The notes below the pieces were generated by a model. The model searched no databases. It was not told the origin of the DNA and saw only the letters and a program-made list of their open reading frames with translations. The translations under genes were made by a program, and so were the position numbers. Source: Nocardia speluncae NBRC 108251 (GTDB lineage Bacteria > Actinomycetota > Actinomycetes > Mycobacteriales > Mycobacteriaceae). From it: DNA of 64,000 nucleotides. Positions 37,393-46,218 of this stretch are shown piece by piece. Position 1 is the stretch's first letter. Each line of letters opens with the position of its first letter. The stretch is taken from NCBI RefSeq assembly GCF_001613245.1, contig NZ_BDBZ01000051.1, positions 1 to 64,000 of the forward strand, written 5' to 3'.

Positions 37393-38127
37393 GTGAGCAA
37401 ACCGCCGCCCGATTACACCCCCCGGCCGATGTCCAACGGAACCACCTACGCCCTGGGCGGGGTAGCCCTGGCGCTGATCGCGCTGATCGTCTTCTTCGCC
37501 TTCCGCTGGGGCGCCGACGACGCCGAGGTGCGCAACGACGGTTACGGTCCGGTCCGCAACACCGCCGTCACGGCGGCGGTGCAGAGCGACGGCGGCATAC
37601 GTCTCGGCCTACCCGAGGCTCCGAAAACTCTCGAAATCTACGAGGACCCCATGTGTCCCGGCTGCGGCAGCCTCGAACATCTCTACGGCCAGGAAATCGC
37701 CCAGAAAATCGACGAGGGCAAACTCGCCGTCCGCTACCGTTTCGTGAATTTCCTCGACACCGAATCCGACAGCGGCGACTACTCCACCCGCGCCACTTCC
37801 GCCCTGCAATGCGTCGCGGAGACCGGTTCCGGCGTCACCTACTCGAAGTTCCACGACACCCTCCTCACCACCCGGCAACCAGAAGAAGGCTCCGGCCTCA
37901 CCGACGACGACCTTGCGGCCCTAGCCACTGAATCCGGCGCGCCCCAGTCCACTCGCGACTGCATCGCCACCGGCGCCCGCACCGACCAGGCGCGGCAGCA
38001 GGCCACGGAAGCCGTCGAAGACCTGAAAACCGCGCTGGACGGCGACGCCGCCACTCCCAGTGTGTTCGACGTCGCCACCAAGCTCGACACCCAGAACCAG
38101 GAATGGGTCCAGCAGGTCGCACCCTGA
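37393..38127 (+). CDS. Membrane-anchored DsbA-like thiol oxidoreductase
   Basis: A 244-residue protein. One N-terminal membrane helix (YALGGVALALIALIVFFAF) is followed by an extracytoplasmic thioredoxin-fold domain with the active-site CPGC in YEDPMCPGCGSLEHLYG. It probably forms or isomerises disulphides in exported proteins. A later Cys pair (LQCVAETG, TRDCIATG) may form a structural disulphide. Confidence 0.88.
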   Translation: MSKPPPDYTPRPMSNGTTYALGGVALALIALIVFFAFRWGADDAEVRNDGYGPVRNTAVTAAVQSDGGIRLGLPEAPKTLEIYEDPMCPGCGSLEHLYGQEIAQKIDEGKLAVRYRFVNFLDTESDSGDYSTRATSALQCVAETGSGVTYSKFHDTLLTTRQPEEGSGLTDDDLAALATESGAPQSTRDCIATGARTDQARQQATEAVEDLKTALDGDAATPSVFDVATKLDTQNQEWVQQVAP

Positions 38128-38221
38128 CCTCGCCGTTCATCCGAAATCCAGCCGATTTGGTGCCTGACGTGGAGGTGGTGTAACTTCGTTCAGGCAGCCG
38201 GGGAACCGGCGGCAACCATCC

Positions 38222-38294
38222 GGGGCTATGGCGCAGCTGGTAGCGCACCACACTGGCAGTGTGGGGGTCAGGGGTTCGAGTCCCCTTAGCTCCA
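38222..38294 (+). tRNA. tRNA-Ala (anticodon GGC)
   Basis: 73 bases with a complete cloverleaf: acceptor GGGGCTA/TAGCTCC, D-stem GCGC, anticodon loop CTGGCAG, T-loop GGTTCGAGTCC and discriminator A. CCA is not encoded. A partial copy of its 3' half lies at 38770-38800, so it has probably served as an integration site. Confidence 0.95.
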
Positions 38295-38304
38295 CAAAAA
38301 TAGC

Positions 38305-38337
38305 AGGTCAGGCCCGGTTTTGGACCGGGCCTGACCT
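38305..38337 (+). terminator. tRNA-Ala terminator
   Basis: A perfect 14-bp stem (AGGTCAGGCCCGGT with complement), a 5-base loop and an AT-rich tail (ATTTATT). Confidence 0.9.
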
Positions 38338-38640
38338 ATTTATTGTGTCTGGCCCCCCGCTTACCCCCCGTTTTGGTCCTAGATCCTGTTTGCCTGTGCT
38401 GCCTACGCGGTCTGTTATCTCCTATGTCCACCGTAGTTGGGCTGTTGCTTTCGGTGGCTGACCAACCACCATGGATACCGCGCGGCTGCGCCGAAATAAT
38501 CGATGAGCGATGATCACGATTTGTTGGTTGTCGAGCAGGACCACGACAGTGGTCGGGGAAGCGCTCAAACGGGTCCGTATCCAAGCTGTTCCGCACATGG
38601 CGGAGTGTGAGCGGCCAGGAAGGCGTCGCAGGTTCGCGAC

Positions 38641-38711
38641 CTCGGCGGGGCACGTCGAAGATGGGAACGGGGAAGACCTGCGGTTTTCGTGCGGTCAGTT
38701 GAAAATCGAAG
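38641..38711 (+). repeat. Dispersed 71-bp repeat, copy A
   Basis: Starts CTCGGCGGGGCACGTCGAAG and aligns without gaps to 44604-44674 at about 61 of 71 positions. On the minus strand both copies encode a related peptide (RKPQVxPVPxFDVPRRG), so it may be a decayed coding fragment. Confidence 0.7.
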
Positions 38712-38769
38712 CCGATCATCAACTGTAGGGTGGCCCGGAGGTGATTATGAGATACCCGAATCGCTGAGT

Positions 38770-38800
38770 GGGGTCAGGGGTTCGAGGACCCTTGGCTCAC
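38770..38800 (+). repeat. tRNA-Ala 3' fragment (att-like)
   Basis: GGGGTCAGGGGTTCGAG is identical to the T-arm region of tRNA-Ala, followed by ACCCTTGGCTC, close to the tRNA CCCCTTAGCTC. The rest of a tRNA is absent. This is the expected footprint of a tRNA-targeting integrase. Confidence 0.7.
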
Positions 38801-39054
38801 CAAGAGAGTTGGACAGTATTTTCTTTCTCTTTTATTTCAATTTGAAGCCGGGGATCGCGCTACATCGGGGCAGGCTGTCGCGTATCTTGGGGGAACTCTC
38901 GAGGCCTTGCACATGCTGTGGTCGGCCGTCGGCGAACCCCTACCGATCCCAGTGTCGGCTTCGATGACTGACTGAGTGGCCCCGGCCAGTATCGATGTGG
39001 CGGTACCGGGCGGTCGGAATCACTTCCGTCTGGGGGAGGTGCCCATGCACCGGG

Positions 39055-39534
39055 TCAGGATTGCGGCCGATCTGTAGTGGCGCTGATGGCGTTGCGCATC
39101 TGCGCGTCGGCGAGGTCTGCGTTCGTGGCGGGGTCGATCACCAGCAGGCGGAGGCGCCGTTCGTGAGAGCCGAAGGCATACATCACGTGGGGTGACTGGT
39201 CTGGGAGCGGCCCGGTGACCTGTATTCCGTCTGGGGCGTCGATGCGGCGTTGGGACAGACTCAGCGAATTCCAGTCGAAGCTGATGCGGGCTGTCGCGCC
39301 CAGTCGTGGGGTGAGGGTGGTGACCAGGTCGTGCAGTTCGGTGGTGAAGTTGTCTGTCCTGGGCCACCAGACCCCATCGACGCCGCCGGATTCCTCGTCC
39401 CGGTCGCGCAGCAGCAGCCGCGGTGTACGGGTCGGTGTGTCGAACGGTTGCCCTCCACCGGCAGTGGCCTGGAATCGTCCCAGGCCGCGGTCTGCGGCAG
39501 CGTCGCCGCTGTTCGGCGGCGGGTTCTTTGTCAT
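39055..39534 (-). CDS. DUF5994 family protein (copy 1)
   Basis: A 159-residue protein, ATG 39534 with GGAGG six bases upstream; a GTG at 39564 overlapping the previous stop (GTGA) is an alternative coupled start. The core motif VWWPRTDNFTTELHDLV near residue 55, the DWNSL stretch and a C-terminal LRLLVIDPATNADLADA strand-helix match the other DUF5994 copies in this region. The function is unknown. Confidence 0.78.
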   Translation of the reverse strand: MTKNPPPNSGDAAADRGLGRFQATAGGGQPFDTPTRTPRLLLRDRDEESGGVDGVWWPRTDNFTTELHDLVTTLTPRLGATARISFDWNSLSLSQRRIDAPDGIQVTGPLPDQSPHVMYAFGSHERRLRLLVIDPATNADLADAQMRNAISATTDRPQS

Positions 39535-39560
39535 ATCCGGCCTCCAGTAAGGGGCGGGGA

Positions 39561-40130
39561 TCACGGGAATGAACCGCGCCGGTCTGCCGGGCTCAGCTGT
39601 GCGAGGTGCCCGCCTTCGTCGTCCCAGCGGTACAACGCGGCGGCGTTATGGTTGCGTTCGAGACGGTGCCGGGTGTCGGCGGCCACGAGTTCGCCGGCGG
39701 TGAGTTCGTTGTCCGGCCGGGATGCGGCCGACAGCAACGCCTGCGCGGTGTCGGTGGCGGTAGCCGCCGGGATAACCAGGAGGACGAGGCGGGTGCGGTC
39801 GAGGCCCAGGACACAGAGTGTGTGGGCGGGCAGGTGCCGGTATCCGTCCAGGCGAACCGACTGCCCGCCGAGCATTGTGTGCCTCGGGGCCGGCTGCCAG
39901 GTGTCCAGGTTGTACATGATGCGGTCGACGTTGCCGGCTCGGCTGCCCAGTAGCGTCTGCAGATCGGCTATTTCGGCGACCAAGTTGTTCGTGTGGGGCC
40001 ACCAGGCCCCGCCGACCACCCCGGGACGGGAGCGGCGTGGTGTCGGTAACCGGCGTGATACGGGTAGTCGGTCACGGAGGGAAAAGCGTGCAGAGCGGTC
40101 CAGCAGGATCGGCTCGTGTTGTGGCGTCAT
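39561..40130 (-). CDS. DUF5994 family protein (copy 2)
   Basis: A 189-residue protein, ATG 40130 with GGAG seven bases upstream. The signature AWWPHTNNLVAEIADLQTL is near residue 40, VRLDGYRHLPAHTLCVLG follows, and LVLLVIPAATATDTAQALL closes the domain. An extra C-terminal ~40 residues are charged. It is cotranscribed with copy 1. Confidence 0.8.
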   Translation of the reverse strand: MTPQHEPILLDRSARFSLRDRLPVSRRLPTPRRSRPGVVGGAWWPHTNNLVAEIADLQTLLGSRAGNVDRIMYNLDTWQPAPRHTMLGGQSVRLDGYRHLPAHTLCVLGLDRTRLVLLVIPAATATDTAQALLSAASRPDNELTAGELVAADTRHRLERNHNAAALYRWDDEGGHLAQLSPADRRGSFP

Positions 40131-40409
40131 CACGACGCTCCTGACCGGGTCCGCGTGGCGGGCCCTGTTCATCGGCCGGGTGACGACGAGGCCACGGGTC
40201 GTCTCGTACGAAAATCCCCCGGCATTTCCCAATCCTACCCGGCGTCCGCGCGGCGGACACCGGGCCGATAGCGGGCCTGCGCCCCGTGCCGACGTTCGAA
40301 GCATCGCAGGAAACCTCTCCGTGCGTATCGGCCCGTCGGGCCTGGACACCGTGCATGAACCCGGCGTTGACTGGGGGAGGTACGCGCTACTCCAGGCTTG
40401 GGAGGCGTC

Positions 40410-40895
40410 ATGATCATCATCTTTGGGCTCGTCGTTCTGCTCGCCGCGGTGATCATCGCGGTGGCTGGGGTGCTCGGCAACGCCGGGAGCGCTCACATGC
40501 TGACCGATAACTTCTCCGTGTTCGGATACCACGTCACCGGATCGACCGGGACATTGTTCCTCTACGGCATCATTGTCGGCGCGGTCGCCGCGGCCGGGCT
40601 CGGCGTGCTGCTCGCCGGTGCACGACGGACCTCACGCCGCGGCCGCCTCGCCCGTCGTGAACTGAAGCGAACCCGCGAGACCATCGCAGGGCCGACGATA
40701 TCCGCACGGTCACGACAACTGCCGACAGCCCTCACACATGGCGGCACCCATTCGGAGGCCATCAGGCCACCGGCACGACCACCGCCCCACGCTGAACAGG
40801 ACACGCGCTTTTGCGAACACGGCCGGCTCCTGCATGCATCCCGGCGACCGCGGCAAACTAGAACTATGACGTTATCGGCCGACGGTGACCAATGA
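40410..40895 (+). CDS. Two-helix membrane protein
   Basis: A 161-residue protein, ATG 40410 with GGGAGG just upstream. Two membrane helices (MIIIFGLVVLLAAVIIAVAG and, about 35 residues later, LFLYGIIVGAVAAAGLGVLL) are followed by a basic segment (RRTSRRGRLARRELKRTRE) and a disordered tail. The layout is that of small stress-linked actinobacterial membrane proteins. The stop overlaps the start of the acyltransferase remnant. It is divergent from DUF5994 copy 2. Confidence 0.7.
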   Translation: MIIIFGLVVLLAAVIIAVAGVLGNAGSAHMLTDNFSVFGYHVTGSTGTLFLYGIIVGAVAAAGLGVLLAGARRTSRRGRLARRELKRTRETIAGPTISARSRQLPTALTHGGTHSEAIRPPARPPPHAEQDTRFCEHGRLLHASRRPRQTRTMTLSADGDQ

Positions 40896-41393
40896 CCATA
40901 AAGGACCGAGCCTGGGATCTCGGGTACGCGGCCGGCTGGCAGCTGCTTCGCGCCTTGCCGCCGCTTCGTCCGATTCCGGGAATGCCTCGGTTTCGAGATC
41001 ATCCCGCTCACCGGCGGCACGGCACCACCGTTCGAACAGCTGACCGCGCGGCTGCGGCAGGGGCGGATTGTGGGGTTGCTCGGTGAACGTGATTTGACCG
41101 GTGCGGGGGTACCGGTCACCTTCTTCGGTGAACCGGCCTGTATGCCGTCCGGTCCGGCCCGGCTGGCGATCGACACCGTACCGGTGCACTGCTGGTTCAC
41201 CATCGACGGCTGGGGTTTCCATGTCGGCGCGCCCATCGACACCACCGGTGGTGTGCAGCCCACCACCCAAGCCCTGGCCGACCGGTTCGCCGCCGGTATC
41301 GCCGCGCACCCGGCCGACTGGCACATGCTGCAACCGGTGTGGACCACCGACCATCGCACTCGTGAGCAGGCGCGTAACAACCCACACCACTGA
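40892..41393 (+). pseudogene. Phosphatidylinositol mannoside acyltransferase remnant
   Basis: The first frame (MTIKDRAWDLGYAAGWQLLRALP) matches the N-terminus of LpxL/HtrB-like PIM acyltransferases (PatA type). Immediately after, a second frame reads FREC, LGFEIIPLTGG, then RLRQGRIVGLLGERDLTGAGVPVTFFG, the C-terminal half of the same family, down to the stop at 41391. About 130 residues between, including the catalytic HxxxxD region, are missing and the reading frame is broken. The gene is dead; an intact copy is expected elsewhere in the genome. Confidence 0.75.
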
Positions 41394-41559
41394 TGTGCGC
41401 ACTCGAACCGGACCGGTTCCCGGTGCTACCGCCGGGCGGGCCGCCCATGGGCGTAGGCTCGACAGTATCCGGCGGTATCGCGTGCGCTGACCAGCCGAGG
41501 TTGCGTCGTCACCGGATCCGACAATCCGGCCTCCCACCCGGCCATGACGGGAGCGTCTC

Positions 41560-42042
41560 ATGACGCCGTCACCGATATCCACACTTTCCTCACCACCACG
41601 GGGCCCTGTCCCGATCCCTCGATTGCATCTCCATTCGAATCCAGGCGACTACATCGACGCCACTTGGTGGCCACGAACGAGCAACCTCGCCACCGAGCTC
41701 CCCGACCTGATCACCGCACTCCAGCTACGGACAGGGCCGATATCGCACGTGGTCTACGACCCGACTGCCTGGGACCCCACCGGCCGGCACCTACTCATGG
41801 TCGACCGCGCCATACAACTCGACCCGTACCCGTTCGAGCTGTTCGACACCATGTACGTGTACGGAACCAGCAGCGTGATCGTGCTGCAGGTCATCCACCC
41901 GAGCACCGAGACCGACCCGGCGCCCACAGCGACCGGTGCACCCATACCCACCCGAATTCCAGCACCGCAAACGGCGAACCAGAATCACCAACCCCGACCC
42001 GTCACCGAGCACGCAGCGATGGGCGCCGCCGCCGATCGGTGA
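41560..42042 (+). CDS. DUF5994 family protein (copy 3)
   Basis: A 160-residue protein, ATG 41560. TWWPRTSNLATELPDLITAL is near residue 35 and VDRAIQLDPYPFELFDTMYVYG then VIVLQVIHPSTETD follow, all in the same order as in the other copies. The C-terminal ~45 residues are Pro/Gln-rich. The function is unknown. Confidence 0.75.
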   Translation: MTPSPISTLSSPPRGPVPIPRLHLHSNPGDYIDATWWPRTSNLATELPDLITALQLRTGPISHVVYDPTAWDPTGRHLLMVDRAIQLDPYPFELFDTMYVYGTSSVIVLQVIHPSTETDPAPTATGAPIPTRIPAPQTANQNHQPRPVTEHAAMGAAADR

Positions 42043-42404
42043 CCCCCGCCGACGCGGCACCCGCAACGGCTTTGGAGCGAAAGTTTCACGGACGCTGTGA
42101 CTCCGGGCCCGACGACGTCCAGGGCAGTGCACCCGCGGGATCGGTTCGCCGACGAAACTTGCGCTCGACACTGCACGCGATGGCGCGGCGCCCGACAGCT
42201 GTCCCAGGGACACCAGGAACTCGTCACCGTGAGCCCCGGCACCTCGACGGCGCCGAACGGCCCTGCAGCGCTGACGACCTCGGTGGTATGTATCGGACTA
42301 CGAAGAAAGGTAAACAATGTGCAGGTTCGAGCCCACAGCCGGCCGATTACCGCGTCGAAGCCCCGTAGCGGCAGGTCACCGTCAGCGAAAAGCGAAGTGA
42401 CCAC
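42043..42404. other. Intergenic region
   Basis: About 360 bases; no convincing gene, RNA or repeat was seen. Open frames here have no protein-like composition. Confidence 0.45.
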
Positions 42405-43421
42405 ATGCCCATGAGTACGCAGGCCATCTCCTACGCACATCTGTTCCGGCTCAGTGACGACCGGGGGATCTTCGAACACGCACGGCTCACCGAGCCTCGT
42501 ATCGACGGCGGGTACTGTGTCGACGACGTCGCACGCGGCCTCGTCGTCGCCGTCCGCGAACCCGAGCCTTCTCCTGAATTGTTCGACCTCACCACGGTGT
42601 ATTTCGACTTCCTGATCGACGCGCTCACCCCGGACGGACGGTGCCACAATCGACGTGGGTCGGACGGGCATTGGCAGGACGAACCGAGCCTCGATGATCA
42701 TTGGGGTCGCGCGCTGTGGGCGCTCGGTGCCGTGGTCGCGCACCGGCCCGACCTGGAGGAGACCGCGCTGGCGTGCTTCATGGTCGCTGCCCGGCCGCGG
42801 GCCCGGTCGGCCCGTGCGATGGCATTCGGTGCCTTGGGTGCGGCCGAGGTCTTACGGGTGTATCCGGGGAATCGTTGTGCTCGTGAATTCTCGAGCGATA
42901 CTGCGACGGTGATCGGTCCCCCGACGCGCCGGTCCGATTGGCGGTGGCCCGAGCCGCGGCTGCAGTACGCCAACGCTGTGCTGGCCGAGGCGTTGCTCGC
43001 TGTCGGCTCGATACCCGGCAAGGAACGCATCCTGGCCGATGGATTGGCGATGCTGCGCTGGCTGCTCGCGACCGAGACGGCCGGTGATCACCTTTCCGTG
43101 ACCCCGGTTGACGGCTGGGCGATCGGGGAACCCCGGCCGGGCTTCGATCAGCAGCCCGTCGAGGTCGCGTGCCTGGCCGACGCCTGCGCCCGCGCCTACG
43201 ACGCGACCGGCGACCGGCACTGGAAGGATGCGGTCATGCTGTGCGAAGCCTGGTTCCGCGGCAGCAACGATATCGGCGTCCCCCTGCTCGACCCGGACAG
43301 CTTCGGCTGTTCCGACGGGCTCGAAGCCACCGGCCGCAATGAAAACCAGGGCGCGGAGTCGACGCTGGCACTGATTTCCACTCAGCAGCAGGCTCGGCGC
43401 CTGGCGCGGGAACCGTTGTAG
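42405..43421 (+). CDS. Six-hairpin (alpha/alpha) barrel glycosidase-like protein
   Basis: A 338-residue protein; GAAGTGA lies five bases before ATG 42405. Helical-hairpin sequences recur (DDVARGLVVAVRE, YFDFLIDALTPDGRCHNRR, SLDDHWGRALWALGAVV, YANAVLAEALLAVG), as in proteins accompanying actinobacterial glycosyltransferases. QGAESTLALISTQQQARRL is a conserved C-terminal motif. It probably binds or processes an oligosaccharide; the reaction cannot be named. It sits between DUF5994 copies 3 and 4. Confidence 0.7.
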   Translation: MPMSTQAISYAHLFRLSDDRGIFEHARLTEPRIDGGYCVDDVARGLVVAVREPEPSPELFDLTTVYFDFLIDALTPDGRCHNRRGSDGHWQDEPSLDDHWGRALWALGAVVAHRPDLEETALACFMVAARPRARSARAMAFGALGAAEVLRVYPGNRCAREFSSDTATVIGPPTRRSDWRWPEPRLQYANAVLAEALLAVGSIPGKERILADGLAMLRWLLATETAGDHLSVTPVDGWAIGEPRPGFDQQPVEVACLADACARAYDATGDRHWKDAVMLCEAWFRGSNDIGVPLLDPDSFGCSDGLEATGRNENQGAESTLALISTQQQARRLAREPL

Positions 43422-43536
43422 GAAGAGGCGACTCGGCACGCCTTTCAGTCGGTCGATTCGACGCTCGGACAACCATCGGTTCCCGAACCGAATCACCGTA
43501 GTCGGCCTGACCGCGGACGAGACAGGAGTACAGAAT

Positions 43537-43986
43537 ATGACGTCACGATCGAACCGGATCAAGGCTTATCGGCAGGACTGGTCCGCCTGGCAGGTGCGGC
43601 TCGAATTGGGTCCCGTCGGCATCGGAAATCCCGATGGCTTCTGGTGGCCGCACAGTCGTGACCTCGTCACGGAGCTCGCGGGTCTGTTGCCGGTTCTGCG
43701 GCCCGGGTTCGGCCCGGCTCGTCGCGTGGCCTTTCGCCGGGACGAGTGGACCACCGCACCGCGGGGCATGATCAGCGGCGGGCTGCGGACTCTGCTCGAC
43801 GGATACCGGCATATGCCCGCGCGTACGGTCGACGTCATCGGTGTCGGCGCCACTCTGACCCTCCGGCTCATCACCCCGGTGGCCGGCGCCGCAACGAATA
43901 CGGCACAGCACCGCTCGATCCGAGATGACAGGGCGGGACCCGAAATCGGCGCGTGGCTCCGAGACCGGCACCGGCGAAGCCGCTGA
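43537..43986 (+). CDS. DUF5994 family protein (copy 4)
   Basis: A 149-residue protein, ATG 43537 with ACAGGAG upstream. FWWPHSRDLVTELAGLLPVL is near residue 36, LLDGYRHMPARTVDVIGVG near residue 87, and LRLITPVAGAATNTAQ closes the domain. It is closest to copy 2 in the GYRHMPA segment. Confidence 0.78.
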   Translation: MTSRSNRIKAYRQDWSAWQVRLELGPVGIGNPDGFWWPHSRDLVTELAGLLPVLRPGFGPARRVAFRRDEWTTAPRGMISGGLRTLLDGYRHMPARTVDVIGVGATLTLRLITPVAGAATNTAQHRSIRDDRAGPEIGAWLRDRHRRSR

Positions 43987-44929
43987 TGAGGCCGTAAAAT
44001 GCGGAAGCCGGGGCGCTTCGCACGAGCTTGTGGTCCCGTCGCACCCCGGCGAGGTCCTACAGTCAACGGCGGTGGCCAGGGTGTGTAGATCGCATGCCGC
44101 GGGCTTCGGTCGCGGCGATTGGTCGGTTGGTGACTGGATCTGGGCTATGCGTGGGTGGTGCGGCCGTCTTGGTGGGCCGCGTGTCATCGGGCGATTTCAC
44201 GGAAGGCGTTGGCCTGTTGCTGCGTGAGGGCCTCGCCCTCGGCTCCGTCGACGAAGGTGAGCTGGAAGTCTGGTTCCGGTTGGCTGGTTCGCCGTGGCTG
44301 CCGATCGGCACGGTGCGGCTCGACCGGTGTGCTTTGATCGTGCGGCATGTCGTGAGTATCTCGCTTCGGCCGGCCTGCGGGGTCCGGACGCTCCGAGCTG
44401 GGCCGGCTCAGCTCGCGTTCTTGGCGAGAAGCGGAGTGGCCGTGGGGCTTTGGCTCGGTCAGTGTGTTGACCTGCGGTGTCAGCTGTCAGCAACCCCGAG
44501 GGCGCGAACCTGCGACGCATAACCTGCGGTTTTCTGAGCGCCCGCGATATTTGTTGTTATGGGGACCGCGTTGACCTGCGCGAACGCGTTGCAGATTTGT
44601 GCCCTCGGCGGGGCACGTCGAACATGGGAACGGGGATGACCTGCGGTTTTCGGGTGGTCGACTGGTAGTCGAAGCGGATTTTGCGCTGGGCTGATCGAGC
44701 GATGCCGTATTCAGCGTGTGGCCATCGTCGGTGACTACTTGAGTTTGACGTCACGTCGCCTTGCTGGTCGTATGCTGTCGCCCACCTCCGGTCGGTGGGG
44801 TGCGGTTCGCGATCCCCACCGTCGACCGTGGCGGCTATATCGAAACCTGGCAGTGGTGTCCCGCGCATGTCCTGACCCGGAATGCCGACACGACGCCCTG
44901 ACTCTCAGGGTCCCGGTTGCTCGTTGCTG
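43987..44929. other. Gene-poor stretch with dispersed repeat
   Basis: About 940 bases. One plus-strand frame (44094-44522; SSGDFTEGVGLLLREGLALG, then ELEVWFRLAGSPW) has protein-like character and may be a small gene or remnant, but no family is recognised. It contains repeat copy B (44604-44674). Confidence 0.45.
44604..44674 (+). repeat. Dispersed 71-bp repeat, copy B
   Basis: Partner of 38641-38711, same orientation, ungapped, about 61 of 71 identical; weaker similarity continues a little upstream (GCGT(C/T)GCAG). Confidence 0.7.
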
Positions 44930-45919
44930 TCAGTCGCGCCGTTGGGGTGGGCGTCGGCGAAGGATCGGACTGAGCGCGCTCGTCGGTTCGGGTAGCTCCC
45001 GAGCCGACGGGCCCATGTCTACGGCGGGATGTGGGGGTTTCTCCGGGAGTTCGATCTGGTCGAGATCCACCACGCCCACCAGGTCGGGCGCTGATTCCTC
45101 GACAACGGCGTCGACGATCTCATCGGTCCGGTTACGGCTGGCGGCGTGGCTGTGTTTGTCGTCGGCAGGGTCGCCGCCGAACAGCCGGCCGGGGACCCGC
45201 CGCACGATCCGGGTCAGCACCGGCCCTTTCCGGATCAGTCGGGACTCGACCGCCACGCGGGCGTTCTCGGCTTCGTCGCGGTTGCCGTGCAAGGAGACGT
45301 GCAGGATCTCGCCGAACTCGCCCGCGGCGACCAGCACGCACTGCGCGGTGGGGTCTTCGGCGCGGGCCAGGCCGGCGCGGAGGGCGAGTGCGCCATTCGG
45401 GGTGCAACCGAGCCGGTCGGCGATCTCGGCGTAGGAGGAACTCAGCCCGAGTTCCACGATGCGGTCGGCGATATCGGCCTCGCTCACCCGAAGCGCCGCC
45501 GACAACTCGCTCATCCCAGCACCCTGGACCTGTCCGCGGCGCAACCATCCCCACCGGCCCGGGGCGGGCGCGGCGGACCAGACGCCGCGCACGTAGGTGT
45601 CGGCGGTCTCATCCCAATAGGGCAGCTGTCCCCCGGCGTGTTTGCGGCGAGCCACACTTTCCCAGTCGTAGTCCGGCTCGATCGCGATCCGGTCTTCGAG
45701 CCGCTGCCACGACCGGCGCCGCCGCGGCCCGCGCTCACCGTCGGTTTTCTCGATGAGGTAATCGGCGCGGCCCCGAACCGCCGATACGGTGCGCCCCACA
45801 GTCCGCGCGATCTGTTCCCACGTGTCCCCGCGCTGCAAACCCTCGATGATGTTCCGGTACTCGTACGCGGTCCACCGCGCTCCGTGCATCGGCCAAAGCA
45901 AGCCATTGTCGATGTCCAC
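44930..45919 (-). CDS. Putative DNA-binding protein with Myb/SANT-like N-terminus
   Basis: A 329-residue protein, GTG or ATG at 45919. Residues ~14-60 (ARWTAYEYRNIIEGLQRG, DTWEQIARTVGRTVSAVRGRADYL) resemble a Myb/SANT or sigma-like helix-turn-helix. A second HTH-like segment is at ~135-180 (LRVSEADIADRIVELGL, SYAEIADRLGCTPNGALALRAGL). The C-terminal third is acidic and Pro-rich. It is probably a regulator; the target is unknown. Confidence 0.65.
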   Translation of the reverse strand: MDIDNGLLWPMHGARWTAYEYRNIIEGLQRGDTWEQIARTVGRTVSAVRGRADYLIEKTDGERGPRRRRSWQRLEDRIAIEPDYDWESVARRKHAGGQLPYWDETADTYVRGVWSAAPAPGRWGWLRRGQVQGAGMSELSAALRVSEADIADRIVELGLSSSYAEIADRLGCTPNGALALRAGLARAEDPTAQCVLVAAGEFGEILHVSLHGNRDEAENARVAVESRLIRKGPVLTRIVRRVPGRLFGGDPADDKHSHAASRNRTDEIVDAVVEESAPDLVGVVDLDQIELPEKPPHPAVDMGPSARELPEPTSALSPILRRRPPQRRD

Positions 45920-46218
45920 CCTGGTGCCCTCCTGCCTCGATCACTCAACACCTTCAGCCAGGATAGAAATCGCCACCGACAATCCAGTGCGGTTCAGATT
46001 GACAGCAACACAAGAACGTTCGGGATCGGCACGCCGGATCCGAACCGGGACCGGGCCGCGATATCGAACAGTGTCAGCCTTTCCGGAGCCGCCAGAGCGC
46101 GCTTCTCGTTGTGTCTCCGCGCAGCTCAGGTCGGGGCCATGCCCTCGGCGATCGCACCCGTTTTCCTTGGCGATGTCGGCGCGATCGTGTGGATCGCGCC
46201 GCTGGCAGCATCGTTCGT

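Larger units (their letters stand above)
38338..39054. other. Gene-poor stretch downstream of tRNA-Ala
   Basis: No convincing gene. It holds one copy of a 71-bp dispersed repeat (38641-38711), a fragment copied from the tRNA 3' end (38770-38800) and an AT-rich patch (about 38,810-38,850). This looks like the scar of one or more integration and deletion events. Confidence 0.55.
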
